64,000 nucleotides of DNA from Streptomyces sp. CB01635. GTDB taxonomy: Bacteria; Actinomycetota; Actinomycetes; Streptomycetales; Streptomycetaceae. The stretch lies in NCBI RefSeq assembly GCF_002803065.1, contig NZ_NNBL01000006.1:241092-305091 (forward strand), read 5' to 3'. Below are positions 23,625-32,074 of the stretch, piece after piece; the stretch's first letter is position 1, and every line of letters starts with the position of its first letter. Both the position numbers and the translations under genes were made by a program. The notes under the pieces were generated by a model. The model was not told the DNA's origin and did no database searches. It saw only the letters and a program-made list of their open reading frames with translations.

Positions 23625-24059
23625 TCAGCCCTCGACCGTGACGCCCATGGAACGCGCGGTACCGGCGATGATCTTCGCGGCGGCGTCCAGGTCGTTGGCG
23701 TTCAGGTCGGCCATCTTGGTGGTGGCGATCTCGCGGACCTGCGCGTCGGTGATCTTCGCGACCTTGGTCTTGTGAGGCTCGCCGGAGCCCTTCTCGATGC
23801 CCGCGGCCTTGAGGATCATCTTGGCGGCCGGGGGCGTCTTGGTGATGAAGGTGAAGGAGCGGTCTTCGTAGACCGTGATCTCCACCGGGATGACCCAGCC
23901 ACGCTGCGACTCGGTCGCGGCGTTGTAGGCCTTGCAGAACTCCATGATGTTGACGCCGTGCTGGCCCAGCGCGGGACCAACCGGCGGGGCCGGGTTGGCG
24001 GCACCGGCCTGGATCTGGAGCTTGATAAGCCCCGTGACCTTCTTCTTCTTGGGAGGCAT
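23625..24059 (-). CDS. rplK: 50S ribosomal protein L11
   Basis: A 144-residue L11 (MPPKKKKVTGLIKLQIQAG). It shapes the GTPase centre, the thiostrepton site, and is needed for RelA activation (relC locus in Streptomyces). The N-terminal PPVGPALGQHG loop with its prolines is intact, so no thiopeptide-resistance change is visible. Confidence 0.99.
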   Translation of the reverse strand: MPPKKKKVTGLIKLQIQAGAANPAPPVGPALGQHGVNIMEFCKAYNAATESQRGWVIPVEITVYEDRSFTFITKTPPAAKMILKAAGIEKGSGEPHKTKVAKITDAQVREIATTKMADLNANDLDAAAKIIAGTARSMGVTVEG

Positions 24060-24162
24060 TGCTCTCTCCGGGTCCTAGTGAGAGTTTTCAGCCGACCACC
24101 CGGTCATCCGGATGGAGGCATACCGCACAACGATAACGGGTATCCGTGTGCGGCTAAAAACC

Positions 24163-24203
24163 GAGCAGGTCAGACAGGCTGTGAGAGCCCGTCTGACCTG
24201 TTC
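24163..24203. terminator. hairpin between nusG and rplK
   Basis: CAGGTCAGAC (24166-24175) pairs with GTCTGACCTG (24191-24200); a short inner stem GGCT/AGCC closes the loop. Located just after the nusG stop. Confidence 0.7.
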
Positions 24204-24236
24204 GGAAGTGCTTGTTCCAGAAGGTGCCGGAAGGGG

Positions 24237-25145
24237 CTAGTTCTTCTGGATCTGGTCGAAGCTGAGCTCGACCGGGGTCTCCCGGCCGAAGATCTCGACG
24301 AGGCCCTTGACCTTCTTCGAGTCGGCGTTGATCTCGTTGATCGTCGCCTGCAGCGTCGCGAACGGGCCGTCGGTGACGGTGACCGAGTCGCCGACCTCGA
24401 AGTCCAGGACCTGGACCTCGACCTTGCGGGACGGAGCCGGCCTGCCCTCGGCCTCGGCGGCCTCACGGGCGGCCTTCTCCTCGGCCTCCGGGGCGAGCAT
24501 CTTGACGATCTCGTCCAGGGTCAGCGGGTACGGGTCGTAGGCGTTGCCCACGAAGCCGGTGACGCCGGGGGTGTTGCGGACGACGCCCCAGGACTCGTTC
24601 GTCAGGTCCATGCGCACCAGCACGTAGCCGGGGAGCTTGTTCTGACGGACGGTCTTGCGCTCGCCGTTCTTGATCTGCGCGACCTCTTCCTGCGGCACCT
24701 CGGCCTGGAAGATGAAGTCCTCGACGTTCAGCGAGACGGCGCGCTGCTCGAGGTTGGTCTTCACGCGGTTCTCGTAACCGGCGTACGTGTGGATGACGTA
24801 CCACTCGCCGGGCAGCGTGCGCAGTTCCTCGCGCAGGGCGACGATCGGGTCGACCGGCTCGGACTCCTCGGCGGCTTCCTCGACGGACTCCTCGTCGGCC
24901 TCGGCCTCGGGGGCGTCCTCGGCGGACTCCTCGTCGGCGTCGTCCTCGGCGGCGTGCTCGAGGGACTCCTCGGCGGCTTCGACCTCGTCCTCGACGTGCG
25001 CGTCAGCCTCAGTGGCTGCCTCGTCGGCAGTCTCGGCCTGGACCGTGTCCTCGGCGTTCTCGGCGTCCGCCGCCTCGACAATGTCGAGCTCGTCCTCAGC
25101 GGACTCGACGGGCTCGATCGCCTCGTTCAGGTTCGGGTCAGACAC
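24237..25145 (-). CDS. nusG: transcription termination/antitermination protein NusG
   Basis: A 302-residue NusG. Residues about 1-108 are a very acidic, low-complexity extension (Glu, Asp, Ala) typical of Streptomyces; the NGN domain (GEWYVIHTYAGYENRVKTNL, then PGYVLVRMDL) and the C-terminal KOW domain (GDSVTVTDGPFATLQATI, LVEIFGRETPVELSF) follow. It couples RNA polymerase with Rho and the ribosome. 77 bp after secE. Confidence 0.98.
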   Translation of the reverse strand: MSDPNLNEAIEPVESAEDELDIVEAADAENAEDTVQAETADEAATEADAHVEDEVEAAEESLEHAAEDDADEESAEDAPEAEADEESVEEAAEESEPVDPIVALREELRTLPGEWYVIHTYAGYENRVKTNLEQRAVSLNVEDFIFQAEVPQEEVAQIKNGERKTVRQNKLPGYVLVRMDLTNESWGVVRNTPGVTGFVGNAYDPYPLTLDEIVKMLAPEAEEKAAREAAEAEGRPAPSRKVEVQVLDFEVGDSVTVTDGPFATLQATINEINADSKKVKGLVEIFGRETPVELSFDQIQKN

Positions 25146-25184
25146 TGTGGCTGCTTCTTCCTGGATACATAGGGGTGGAACACG

Positions 25185-25215
25185 CGAAAGGGGCGCCGGG
25201 TACGGCGCCCTTCGC
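25185..25215. terminator. hairpin between secE and nusG
   Basis: A strong GC stem GGGGCGCC / GGCGCCC extended by flanking AAG/CTT pairs, loop GGGTAC. It lies in the secE-nusG gap and could partly terminate or protect the secE message. Confidence 0.5.
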
Positions 25216-25222
25216 TCTCGGC

Positions 25223-25510
25223 TCAGCCGAAGATGTACTTGACGGCGTGGTTGAAGCCATAGTCAATCACGGTCACCAGACCGATCATGATGACGACGAA
25301 CACAATCACCACACTGGTGTAGGTGGTGAGCTGGTTCCGAGTCGGCCAGACAACCTTGCGGAGTTCCGCGACGATCTGGCGGTAGAAGAGCGCGAGACGG
25401 CCGAAGGGGCCCTTCTTTCCGCGCTTGCCACCCTTACGGGGCTTCTTCTGGGACTCCGGCGCCTCATCCTGGGCATCAGGCATGTCGATGGAGCCCACGG
25501 CGTCCGTCAC
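25223..25510 (-). CDS. secE: preprotein translocase subunit SecE
   Basis: A 95-residue SecE with an N-terminal basic region (PESQKKPRKGGKRGKKG), the conserved amphipathic helix RQIVAELRKVVWPTRNQL and a single transmembrane helix. It stabilises SecY in the membrane channel. Between tRNA-Trp and nusG, the standard arrangement. Confidence 0.97.
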   Translation of the reverse strand: MTDAVGSIDMPDAQDEAPESQKKPRKGGKRGKKGPFGRLALFYRQIVAELRKVVWPTRNQLTTYTSVVIVFVVIMIGLVTVIDYGFNHAVKYIFG

Positions 25511-25619
25511 GCGTCCTCACCTGAATTCCGGGTCGTGGCCGTGCCGCGCCCGGTTGAGCCGCACGGCGGTGCATTTGCAGTACGTACATGCGCACACGTC
25601 CTGGCGAAGGAGTGTGTAG

Positions 25620-25692
25620 CAGGGCCGGAGGGACTTGAACCCCCAACCGCTGGTTTTGGAGACCAGTGCTCTACCAATTGAGCTACGACCCT
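25620..25692 (-). tRNA. tRNA-Trp (anticodon CCA)
   Basis: A 73-nt cloverleaf read on the minus strand: acceptor AGGGTCG / CGGCCCT, D arm GCTCAATTGGTAGAGC, anticodon arm CTGGT-CTCCAAA-ACCAG giving CCA, T arm GGGGGTTCAAGTCCCTC, discriminator G. It lies upstream of secE as in other Streptomyces. Confidence 0.97.
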
Positions 25693-25882
25693 TTGTCTGC
25701 CCCAACGTACCGCATCCTTCCGACTGCACGTTGTGTGCCGGAAGAGAGCGGCCGGTGAAGGCCAACGAGCAGTGAGTGTACGTGTTCCGCGGCCCTCCGT
25801 CGAACAGAAAGAAGCGGGCCAGTCGTTGATCGTCCGTGAAACCCGTGTGCCGGCCGGGTTTCCGGTCTGGAACGATGGGGTT

Positions 25883-27121
25883 ATGAGCGCTGCTGCTACT
25901 CCTTCCACTTCGCCCACCGAGCGCCGGGTCTCCGCCCGTATCGGCGCGATCTCCGAGTCCGCGACCCTCGCCGTCGACGCCAAGGCCAAGGCCCTCAAGG
26001 CCGCCGGGCGTCCGGTCATCGGTTTCGGCGCGGGCGAGCCCGACTTCCCGACCCCGGACTACATCGTCGAAGCGGCCATCGAGGCCTGCAAGAACCCGAA
26101 GTACCACCGGTACACGCCCGCCGGCGGTCTGCCCGAGCTGAAGGCCGCGATCGCCGCGAAGACGCTGCGCGACTCCGGCTACGAGGTCGACCCCTCGCAG
26201 GTCCTGGTGACCAACGGCGGCAAGCAGGCCATCTACGAGGCCTTCGCCGCGATCCTCGACCCGGGCGACGAGGTCATCGTCCCGGCGCCGTACTGGACGA
26301 CGTACCCCGAGTCGATCCGTCTCGCCGGTGGTGTCCCGGTCGAGGTCGTGGCCGACGAGACGACCGGGTACCGCGTCTCCGTGGAGCAGCTGGAGGCGGC
26401 GCGCACCGAGCGCACCAAGGTCGTCCTGTTCGTGTCGCCGTCGAACCCGACGGGCGCGGTCTACAGCGAGGCCGACGCCGAGGCGATCGGCCGCTGGGCC
26501 GTCGAGCACGGCCTGTGGGTTCTCACGGACGAGATCTACGAGCACCTGGTCTACGGGGACGCCAAGTTCACGTCCCTGCCGGCGCTCCTGCCCGAGCTGC
26601 GCGACAAGTGCATCGTCGTCAACGGCGTCGCCAAGACGTACGCCATGACCGGCTGGCGCGTCGGGTGGATCATCGGCCCGAAGGACGTCGTGAAGGCCGC
26701 GACCAACCTGCAGTCGCACGCCACGTCGAACGTGTCGAACGTCGCGCAGATCGCCGCGCTCGCCGCCGTGTCCGGTGACCTGACGGCCGTCGCGAAGATG
26801 CGCGAGGCCTTCGACCGCCGCCGCAAGACCATCGTGCGCATGCTGAACGAGATCGACGGCGTGTTCTGCCCCGAGCCCGAGGGCGCCTTCTACGCTTACC
26901 CGTCGGTGAAGGAGCTGCTCGGCAAGGAGATCCGCGGCAAGCGTCCGCAGGACTCCGTCGAGCTGGCCGCGCTGATCCTGGAGGAGGCCGAGGTCGCGGT
27001 CGTCCCGGGTGAGGCCTTCGGCACGCCGGGCTACCTGCGTCTGTCGTACGCCCTGGGCGACGAGGACCTGGTCGAGGGTGTCTCGCGGATCCAGAAGCTG
27101 CTCGCCGAGGCGCGCGACTGA
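25883..27121 (+). CDS. aspC: PLP-dependent aminotransferase, probable aspartate aminotransferase
   Basis: A 412-residue class I/II aminotransferase. The PLP lysine is in NGVAKTYAMTGWRVGWI; the cofactor phosphate loop, the Asn in SPSNPTGAVYSEADAE, the Asp-Tyr of TDEIYEHLVYGD and the carboxylate-binding Arg near the C-terminus (YLRLSYALGDEDL) are present. The best match is the subgroup Ib aspartate aminotransferases of Streptomyces, which also accept prephenate in some members. The ATG at 25883 matches that N-terminus; the frame is open upstream to 25733. Confidence 0.9.
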   Translation: MSAAATPSTSPTERRVSARIGAISESATLAVDAKAKALKAAGRPVIGFGAGEPDFPTPDYIVEAAIEACKNPKYHRYTPAGGLPELKAAIAAKTLRDSGYEVDPSQVLVTNGGKQAIYEAFAAILDPGDEVIVPAPYWTTYPESIRLAGGVPVEVVADETTGYRVSVEQLEAARTERTKVVLFVSPSNPTGAVYSEADAEAIGRWAVEHGLWVLTDEIYEHLVYGDAKFTSLPALLPELRDKCIVVNGVAKTYAMTGWRVGWIIGPKDVVKAATNLQSHATSNVSNVAQIAALAAVSGDLTAVAKMREAFDRRRKTIVRMLNEIDGVFCPEPEGAFYAYPSVKELLGKEIRGKRPQDSVELAALILEEAEVAVVPGEAFGTPGYLRLSYALGDEDLVEGVSRIQKLLAEARD

Positions 27122-27140
27122 CGCGTCTTCCGCGTGATGC

Positions 27141-27176
27141 GGGCCGTCTCCGGGATTCCCGGGGGCGGCCCGTTTT
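27141..27176 (+). terminator. aminotransferase gene terminator
   Basis: A two-part stem: GGGCCG (27141-27146) with CGGCCC (27166-27171), and inside it CCGGG/CCCGG, followed by GTTTTTC. A classical Rho-independent layout. Confidence 0.8.
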
Positions 27177-27178
27177 TC

Positions 27179-27212
27179 GTCCGGACCGTCGTCCGGACCG
27201 TCGTCCGGACCT
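27179..27212. repeat. short tandem repeat (GTCCGGACCGTC-like, about 3 copies)
   Basis: Two and a half perfect copies of a 12-bp unit, each containing the palindrome GTCCGGAC, directly after the terminator and before the adenosine deaminase gene; degenerate copies continue to about 27250. Confidence 0.7.
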
Positions 27213-27306
27213 TGGGTCGGTTCTTCGGTCGGATCTTCGTTCGGACAAGGCCACGAAGGGAGAAAGCCGCTTCCCGCGCGGCGGGTGTGTGCGGCAAGAT
27301 CCTGGA

Positions 27307-28335
27307 ATGGAGCGTGTACCACGTGATGTAAGGCAGCTGCCCAAGGCCCATCTTCATCTGCACTTCACCGGGTCGATGCGGCCCACGACCCTGCTCGAAC
27401 TCGCCGACAAGTACGGCGTCAGACTGCCGGACGCCCTGACCGGGTCCGAGCCGCCGAAGCTGCGTGCCACCGACGAGCGCGGCTGGTTCCGCTTCCAGCG
27501 GCTGTACGATGCCGCGCGGTCCTGCCTGCGCGAGCCCGAGGACATTCAGCGGCTGGTGCGCGAGGCCGCGCTGGAGGATCTCGCGGACGGGTCGGGGTGG
27601 CTGGAGATCCAGGTCGACCCGACGTCGTACGCGCCGCGGCTCGGAGGGCTGATCCCAGCCCTGGAAGTCATCCTGGACGCCGTCGAGACCGCCTCGCGCG
27701 ACACGGGTCTCGGCATGCGGGTCCTGGTGGCCGCGAACCGTATGAAGCATCCGCTGGACGCGCGCACTCTGGCCCGACTCGCCGTGCGGTACGCGGACCG
27801 CGGCATCGTCGGCTTCGGGCTCTCCAACGACGAACGGCGGGGCATGGCGCGGGACTTCGACCGCGCGTTCGCCATCGCCAGGGAGGGCGGGCTCCTGGCC
27901 GCGCCGCACGGCGGCGAGCTGACCGGGCCCGCCTCCGTACGCGACTGTCTGGACGACCTGGAGGCGACGCGGATCGGTCACGGAGTGCGGGCCGCCGAGG
28001 ACCCCCGGCTCCTGAAGCGTCTCGCGGACCGACAGGTGACCTGCGAGGTCTGCCCGGCGTCCAATGTCGCGCTCGGCGTCTACGAGAAGCCGGAGGATGT
28101 ACCCCTGCGCACTCTGTTCGAGGCAGGGGTGCCGATGGCGCTCGGCGCCGACGACCCGCTCCTGTTCGGCTCGCGTCTGGCCGCCCAGTACGAGATCGCG
28201 CGCCGTCACCACGACTTCGACGACGCCGAACTGGCCGAGCTGGCGCGGCAGTCGGTGCGCGGTTCGGCGGCGCCGCAGGACATCAAGGCGAAGCTGCTGT
28301 CAGGGGTCGACGACTGGCTGACCGCCGCCCCCTGA
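27307..28335 (+). CDS. add: adenosine deaminase
   Basis: A 342-residue metal-dependent deaminase that converts adenosine to inosine in purine salvage. Zinc ligands HLHLHF near the N-terminus, HGGE in the middle, the catalytic His region TRIGHGVRA, CPASNVALGV and the metal/base Asp pair in LGADDPLLFGS are all visible. The canonical motif near the end is usually S/T-D-D-P; here it is A-D-D-P, still with both Asp. ATG at 27307 chosen as it directly precedes the metal site. Neighbouring aminotransferase and murB match the usual Streptomyces order. Confidence 0.9.
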   Translation: MERVPRDVRQLPKAHLHLHFTGSMRPTTLLELADKYGVRLPDALTGSEPPKLRATDERGWFRFQRLYDAARSCLREPEDIQRLVREAALEDLADGSGWLEIQVDPTSYAPRLGGLIPALEVILDAVETASRDTGLGMRVLVAANRMKHPLDARTLARLAVRYADRGIVGFGLSNDERRGMARDFDRAFAIAREGGLLAAPHGGELTGPASVRDCLDDLEATRIGHGVRAAEDPRLLKRLADRQVTCEVCPASNVALGVYEKPEDVPLRTLFEAGVPMALGADDPLLFGSRLAAQYEIARRHHDFDDAELAELARQSVRGSAAPQDIKAKLLSGVDDWLTAAP

Positions 28336-28353
28336 GCAGGCCCGGTGCGTCTG

Positions 28354-29079
28354 TCACTCCGGCAGGGTCGACGTCATGACCGCCAGCGGAACGTACTTGG
28401 GGTCGAACATCAGGTTCCACCGGTCCTCGCTGATGAGGGTGCCGTTCACCGCGAAGGCCGGGGTGCCGGGCGCCTTGTCGGCCTCGTAGGCCTTCTCGGA
28501 GGCGGTGACGAAGGGGCGGTACTTCATGCCCTTCACCGCCGCGTCGAACTCGGCGCCGCGCAGGCCCTTCACCCGCGAGGCCATGCGGAGCAGGAACGCG
28601 TCGGTGTAGCCGTCGACGGCCTCCTCGGGCTGCTCCTGGAAGAGGAGGTCGTGGTACTCGACGAACTTCCCCTTTTCCAGCGCGGCCCGCAGCGCGTTGG
28701 CCGCCTTCTTCGAGCCCTTGCCGCCGAGCCGGTCGTCGAGGAACGACGCCAGGGTGTACTCGGCCCTGACCTCGCCGTGAAGGGTCATCTTCCGCAGCGC
28801 GCCGGCGCCGCCGTCCTCCTCGAAGTCACGGCAGACGGGGCAGCGCAGGTCCTCGTAGAGCCGTACGACGGTGTCCGCCTTCGATGACCCGACGACGACC
28901 GTCGTGCCGTCCGCGGCGAGGTGTTCGGGCAGCTGCCGGGAGCTCGCAAACCGCTCGGGCTTCCTGGCGTCGGCCGCGTCCCCGCCGGACGGTCCCCGGC
29001 CGCACCCCGCGGCGAGTACTCCCGTCAGCGCCGCCACCAGCACCGGTATGGCGACCCGGCGCCCTCTTCCACGCAGCAT
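28354..29079 (-). CDS. DsbA/thioredoxin-fold lipoprotein
   Basis: A 241-residue lipoprotein: signal MLRGRGRRVAIPVLVAALTG with lipobox LAAGCG, then a DsbA-like thioredoxin fold. The redox motif CPVC is in LYEDLRCPVCRDFEEDG, and the cis-Pro is in APGTPAFAVNG. Such proteins carry out thiol-disulphide exchange outside the membrane (DsbA_4/Thioredoxin_4 type, often annotated as thioredoxin domain protein). The ATG at 29079 has GGGGAGGG 8 nt upstream. Confidence 0.85.
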   Translation of the reverse strand: MLRGRGRRVAIPVLVAALTGVLAAGCGRGPSGGDAADARKPERFASSRQLPEHLAADGTTVVVGSSKADTVVRLYEDLRCPVCRDFEEDGGAGALRKMTLHGEVRAEYTLASFLDDRLGGKGSKKAANALRAALEKGKFVEYHDLLFQEQPEEAVDGYTDAFLLRMASRVKGLRGAEFDAAVKGMKYRPFVTASEKAYEADKAPGTPAFAVNGTLISEDRWNLMFDPKYVPLAVMTSTLPE

Positions 29080-29110
29080 GATCTTGCCCTCCCCAGAAAG
29101 AATGGGGACT

Positions 29111-29707
29111 CTATGCGATCCCTGTGAGCAGGGTGCGGGCGAGGCCCGCGGCGAACTCGTCCAACGGCTGCGGGGGCTTGCGGTCGGGGGCCATGTCGTA
29201 CGCGAACGCACGCTGGGCGCAGGCTCCGAGGAGGAGTGACGCGGCGGCGTAGGTGTCGGCGTCGCGGCTGACGCGGCCCGCGTCCTGCTCGGATCTGAGG
29301 TAGGCGTCCAGACCCTGGATCGGGCGGTGGGGGCCCGTGCCCATCTCGCGCAGCGCCTCCTCATGACGACGCTTGAGCTGGGGTTCCGCGTACAGGGAGG
29401 CGGCCATCGGGAAGGTCTGCTCGTAGAAGAGGGCGGCCTCGCGGGCGATCTCCGTGAGGTTCTCCTCGACGCTCTTCGCGCCCGGCTTCCTGGTGAGCTC
29501 GGTCAGGAGCGGTCCGAGCTTGGGCAGCCGCTCGCTGAGAACGGTCACGAACAGCTCTTCCTTGTTCGCGAAGTACTTGTAGAGCGCTGCTTCCGAACAG
29601 TCCGCCGCTTTGGCGATCTCCTTGGTGGTGGCGCGGGCGAGGCCGATGCTCAGCATGAGTTCATGGGCGGCGTCGACGATGCGGACGCGGGCCGGCTTCT
29701 GATGCAT
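29111..29707 (-). CDS. TetR-family transcriptional regulator
   Basis: A 198-residue repressor with the HTH in RIVDAAHELMLSIGLARATT, KEIAKAADCSEAALYKYFAN and KEELFVTVLSE. The C-terminal ligand domain is generic. It is divergent to the NAD(P)-binding protein gene, with a palindrome between them, so it most probably represses that gene and itself. Confidence 0.88.
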   Translation of the reverse strand: MHQKPARVRIVDAAHELMLSIGLARATTKEIAKAADCSEAALYKYFANKEELFVTVLSERLPKLGPLLTELTRKPGAKSVEENLTEIAREAALFYEQTFPMAASLYAEPQLKRRHEEALREMGTGPHRPIQGLDAYLRSEQDAGRVSRDADTYAAASLLLGACAQRAFAYDMAPDRKPPQPLDEFAAGLARTLLTGIA

Positions 29708-29744
29708 GCGGACTCCAACCGAGCTTGACGAGCAGGTGAGTATC

Positions 29745-29766
29745 CACTCACTCTAGGGGGTGAGTG
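29745..29766. promoter_or_regulatory. putative TetR operator
   Basis: CACTCAC-(8 nt)-GTGAGTG, perfect 7-bp arms, centred between the divergent TetR and oxidoreductase genes. A further ATCCACTC/GAGTG-type repeat flanks it. Confidence 0.55.
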
Positions 29767-29795
29767 AACACTTACCCACCCTAGGAGGGTGTGCC

Positions 29796-30428
29796 ATGAG
29801 GATCACTGTCTTCGGCGCGACCGGCGGTATCGGCCAGGAAATCGTCCGGCAGGCACTGGCATCAGGACATCAGGTCACCGCGGTGGTCCGTGACCCCGCG
29901 CGGTTCACGGTGACGGGTACGGACCTGGAGGTGTTCCGGGCGGATGTCCGGGACCCCGAGGTGCTGCGCCCCGCGGTCGCCGGGCGGGACGCGGTCCTGT
30001 CCGGGCTCGGCGCCCGCAAGCGCGCGGACGCGGGCATCACGGCCGAGCTGACCGGGTCGGTACTGGGGGCGGTGGAGGCCGAGAGCGTACGGCGTCTGCT
30101 CGTCGTCAGCGCGGCGCCGGTCGGCCCCGAGCCGGAGCGCTCACCACTCCTCGACCGCGCCATGATCGGCTTCATCAGCTCGCTGCTCAAGCCCGTCTAC
30201 GACGATCTGCGGGCCATGGAGGGCGCGCTCGCGGCCAGCGCCACGGACTGGACCTCCGTGCGCCCGCCGAAGCTCACGGACAAGCCGCTCACGGGCACGT
30301 ACCGGACCGTGGTCGGCGGGAATCCACGCAGCGGCCGGAGCATCTCGCGGGCCGACGTGGCCCACGCGATGCTGGCGATGATCGACAACCCGGCGACGGT
30401 GAAGCAGGGCGTGGGGGTCGCCTACTAG
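29796..30428 (+). CDS. NAD(P)-binding protein, NmrA/atypical SDR family
   Basis: A 210-residue Rossmann-fold protein. The dinucleotide motif is GATGGIGQEIV near the N-terminus; VRDPEVLRPAVAGRDAVLS and the WTSVRPPKLTDKPLTG segment are typical of atypical SDRs that lack a catalytic Tyr-x3-Lys. Many act as flavin reductases (BLVRB-like) or redox sensors. Start ATG at 29796 preceded by AGGAGGG. Regulated presumably by the divergent TetR. Confidence 0.82.
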   Translation: MRITVFGATGGIGQEIVRQALASGHQVTAVVRDPARFTVTGTDLEVFRADVRDPEVLRPAVAGRDAVLSGLGARKRADAGITAELTGSVLGAVEAESVRRLLVVSAAPVGPEPERSPLLDRAMIGFISSLLKPVYDDLRAMEGALAASATDWTSVRPPKLTDKPLTGTYRTVVGGNPRSGRSISRADVAHAMLAMIDNPATVKQGVGVAY

Positions 30429-30464
30429 CGGGTCGCCGGGGCAGGGGGCAGAAGGTCACGAGGG

Positions 30465-31520
30465 TCAGAGAGTCACGCCCACCGTGACCGGCTCGTTGAC
30501 CAGCGTCACGCCGAAGGCGTCGTGGACGCCGGCCACGACCTCGCGGGCGAGCGCGAGGAGGTCGTCGGTGGTCGCCTCGCCGCGGTTGGTGAGGGCGAGC
30601 GTGTGCTTGGTGGAGATACGCGCGGGCCCGCTGCCGTAGCCCTTGGTGAAGCCCGCCTTGTCGATGAGCCAGGCCGCCGAGGTCTTCACGCGGGCCTCGC
30701 CGGCCGGGAAGGCGGGCGGGGCGGTGTCGGGGCCGAGACGGTCCGCCACGCGCGCGTGGAAGGCGGCGAACTCCTCCTCGGTGAGGATCGGGTTGGTGAA
30801 GAACGACCCGGCCGACCAGGTGTCGTGATCCTCGGGGTCGAGCACCATGCCCTTGCCCGCGCGCAGCTTCAGGACAGTCTCGCGGGCGAGGGCCGCGGGG
30901 ACCCGGTCGCCCGCCTCGACACCGAGGGTGCGGGCGGTCTCGGGGTACTTGATGGGGGCGCTCATGCCGCCCGCGTCCTCGAGCCCGAACCGCACCCGCA
31001 GCACCACGAAGCGCTCGGGATCGGCCTTGAAACGGCTGTGCCGGTACGAGAACGCGCACTCCTCGTTCCGAATGGTGACCGTCTCGTCGGTCTTCCGGTC
31101 GTACGCGATCACTTCGGTGATCGTCGACGAGACCTCCTGGCCGTACGCGCCCACGTTCTGGATCGGCGTGGCGCCGGCGGAGCCCGGGATTCCGGCGAGG
31201 CACTCGATGCCCGCGAGACCGGCCTCGACGGTGCGGGCGACCGCGTCGGTCCACACCTCGCCGGCCGCGAGCTCAAGGTTCGTACCGTCGAGCGAGAAGC
31301 CCTTCGTGGCGATCCGCAGGGCGGTGCCCGCGAAGCCCTTGTCACCGATGACCAGATTGCTGCCACCGCCGACGATCAGCAGCGGGGTGCCTGCCGCGTC
31401 GGCCTCACGGACGGCGGCGATCACCTCGTCGTCGGTCGTCGCCGTCAGCAGCCGGGCCGCGGGGCCGCCGAGACGGAAGGTGGTCAGGGGGGCGAGGGGG
31501 GCGTCGTGGAGTTCCTGCAC
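30465..31520 (-). CDS. murB: UDP-N-acetylmuramate dehydrogenase
   Basis: A 351-residue type I MurB that reduces UDP-GlcNAc-enolpyruvate to UDP-MurNAc for peptidoglycan. The FAD-binding motif GGGSNLVIGDKG, the loop GIPGSAGATPIQNVGAYGQE, the catalytic Ser region SAGSFFTNP and AWLIDKAGFTKGYG are present. The start is the GTG at 31520 (reading QELHDAPLAPLTTFRLGG); the frame stays open further upstream but crosses a hairpin and a tandem repeat. Confidence 0.95.
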   Translation of the reverse strand: MQELHDAPLAPLTTFRLGGPAARLLTATTDDEVIAAVREADAAGTPLLIVGGGSNLVIGDKGFAGTALRIATKGFSLDGTNLELAAGEVWTDAVARTVEAGLAGIECLAGIPGSAGATPIQNVGAYGQEVSSTITEVIAYDRKTDETVTIRNEECAFSYRHSRFKADPERFVVLRVRFGLEDAGGMSAPIKYPETARTLGVEAGDRVPAALARETVLKLRAGKGMVLDPEDHDTWSAGSFFTNPILTEEEFAAFHARVADRLGPDTAPPAFPAGEARVKTSAAWLIDKAGFTKGYGSGPARISTKHTLALTNRGEATTDDLLALAREVVAGVHDAFGVTLVNEPVTVGVTL

Positions 31521-31536
31521 GCGCTCAAGAGTACGA

Positions 31537-31568
31537 GAACGGCCCCGCCGGTCGTGGCGGGGCCGTTC
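31537..31568. terminator. strong hairpin upstream of murB
   Basis: A perfect 13-bp stem GAACGGCCCCGCC / GGCGGGGCCGTTC with a 6-nt loop. It lies 17 bp before the murB start codon, so it most likely terminates the upstream minus-strand gene, and murB needs a promoter very close by or reads through. Confidence 0.7.
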
Positions 31569-31570
31569 GT

Positions 31571-31642
31571 CTCCTTCAATACCTGGCGAGTCTTCTCCCT
31601 CGATACCTGGTGAGTCTTCTCCTTCGACACCTGGCGAGCTCG
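31571..31642. repeat. three tandem 24-bp repeats
   Basis: Units 31571-31594, 31595-31618 and 31619-31642 share CTCC.TCgAtACCTGGCGAGTCTT with 2-4 differences each. On the minus strand the unit would encode an 8-residue repeat (SPGIEGED) in the murB frame, but it lies upstream of the murB start. Function unknown. Confidence 0.85.
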
Positions 31643-31651
31643 CCTCACGGC

Positions 31652-32032
31652 TCAGGTCAGGCGCCGCAGCGCCTCCGCCCAGTCGAGCGGCAGCTCGTCC
31701 GTGGTGGTCTGCCAGCGCACGAACTTCGCGTCCTTCATCTGTGAGCGCAGACCACCAGCCGCCGGGCCATGGGGCGCCGAGCCCGCGAAGCGCTTCAGCG
31801 CGTCCGGCGACTCCCAGGCGGACAGGGTCCAGAAGGTCCGCCGCAGGGGAGCCGCCTTCACCGAGGCTCCGTACGCGCCGGGCGCCTTGCTCACCTGGCG
31901 CCAGACAGAGGGGGTCTTCGCGAAGAAACGGAGGGCTCCCCACAGGGTGCGGGTCTCGAAGCGGGAGGCCATGACGTGGGCCTCGGCGCCGGCCGGCGGG
32001 GTGTTCGGGACGGTCCAGGGCAGTGTGGGCAT
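31652..32032 (-). CDS. DUF3291/ABM-type small protein
   Basis: A 126-residue protein with the pattern of antibiotic-biosynthesis-monooxygenase-like or DUF3291 proteins (FFAKTPSVWRQVSKAPGAYG, RRTFWTLSAWESPDALKRFA). These ferredoxin-like dimers are often monooxygenases or heme proteins of unknown substrate. It follows the MFS gene by 42 bp and may be co-transcribed. Confidence 0.7.
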   Translation of the reverse strand: MPTLPWTVPNTPPAGAEAHVMASRFETRTLWGALRFFAKTPSVWRQVSKAPGAYGASVKAAPLRRTFWTLSAWESPDALKRFAGSAPHGPAAGGLRSQMKDAKFVRWQTTTDELPLDWAEALRRLT

Positions 32033-32074
32033 GACGGGCTCCTTCGAAGAGTGCCGGTTCGGTGCGGGTCGATC

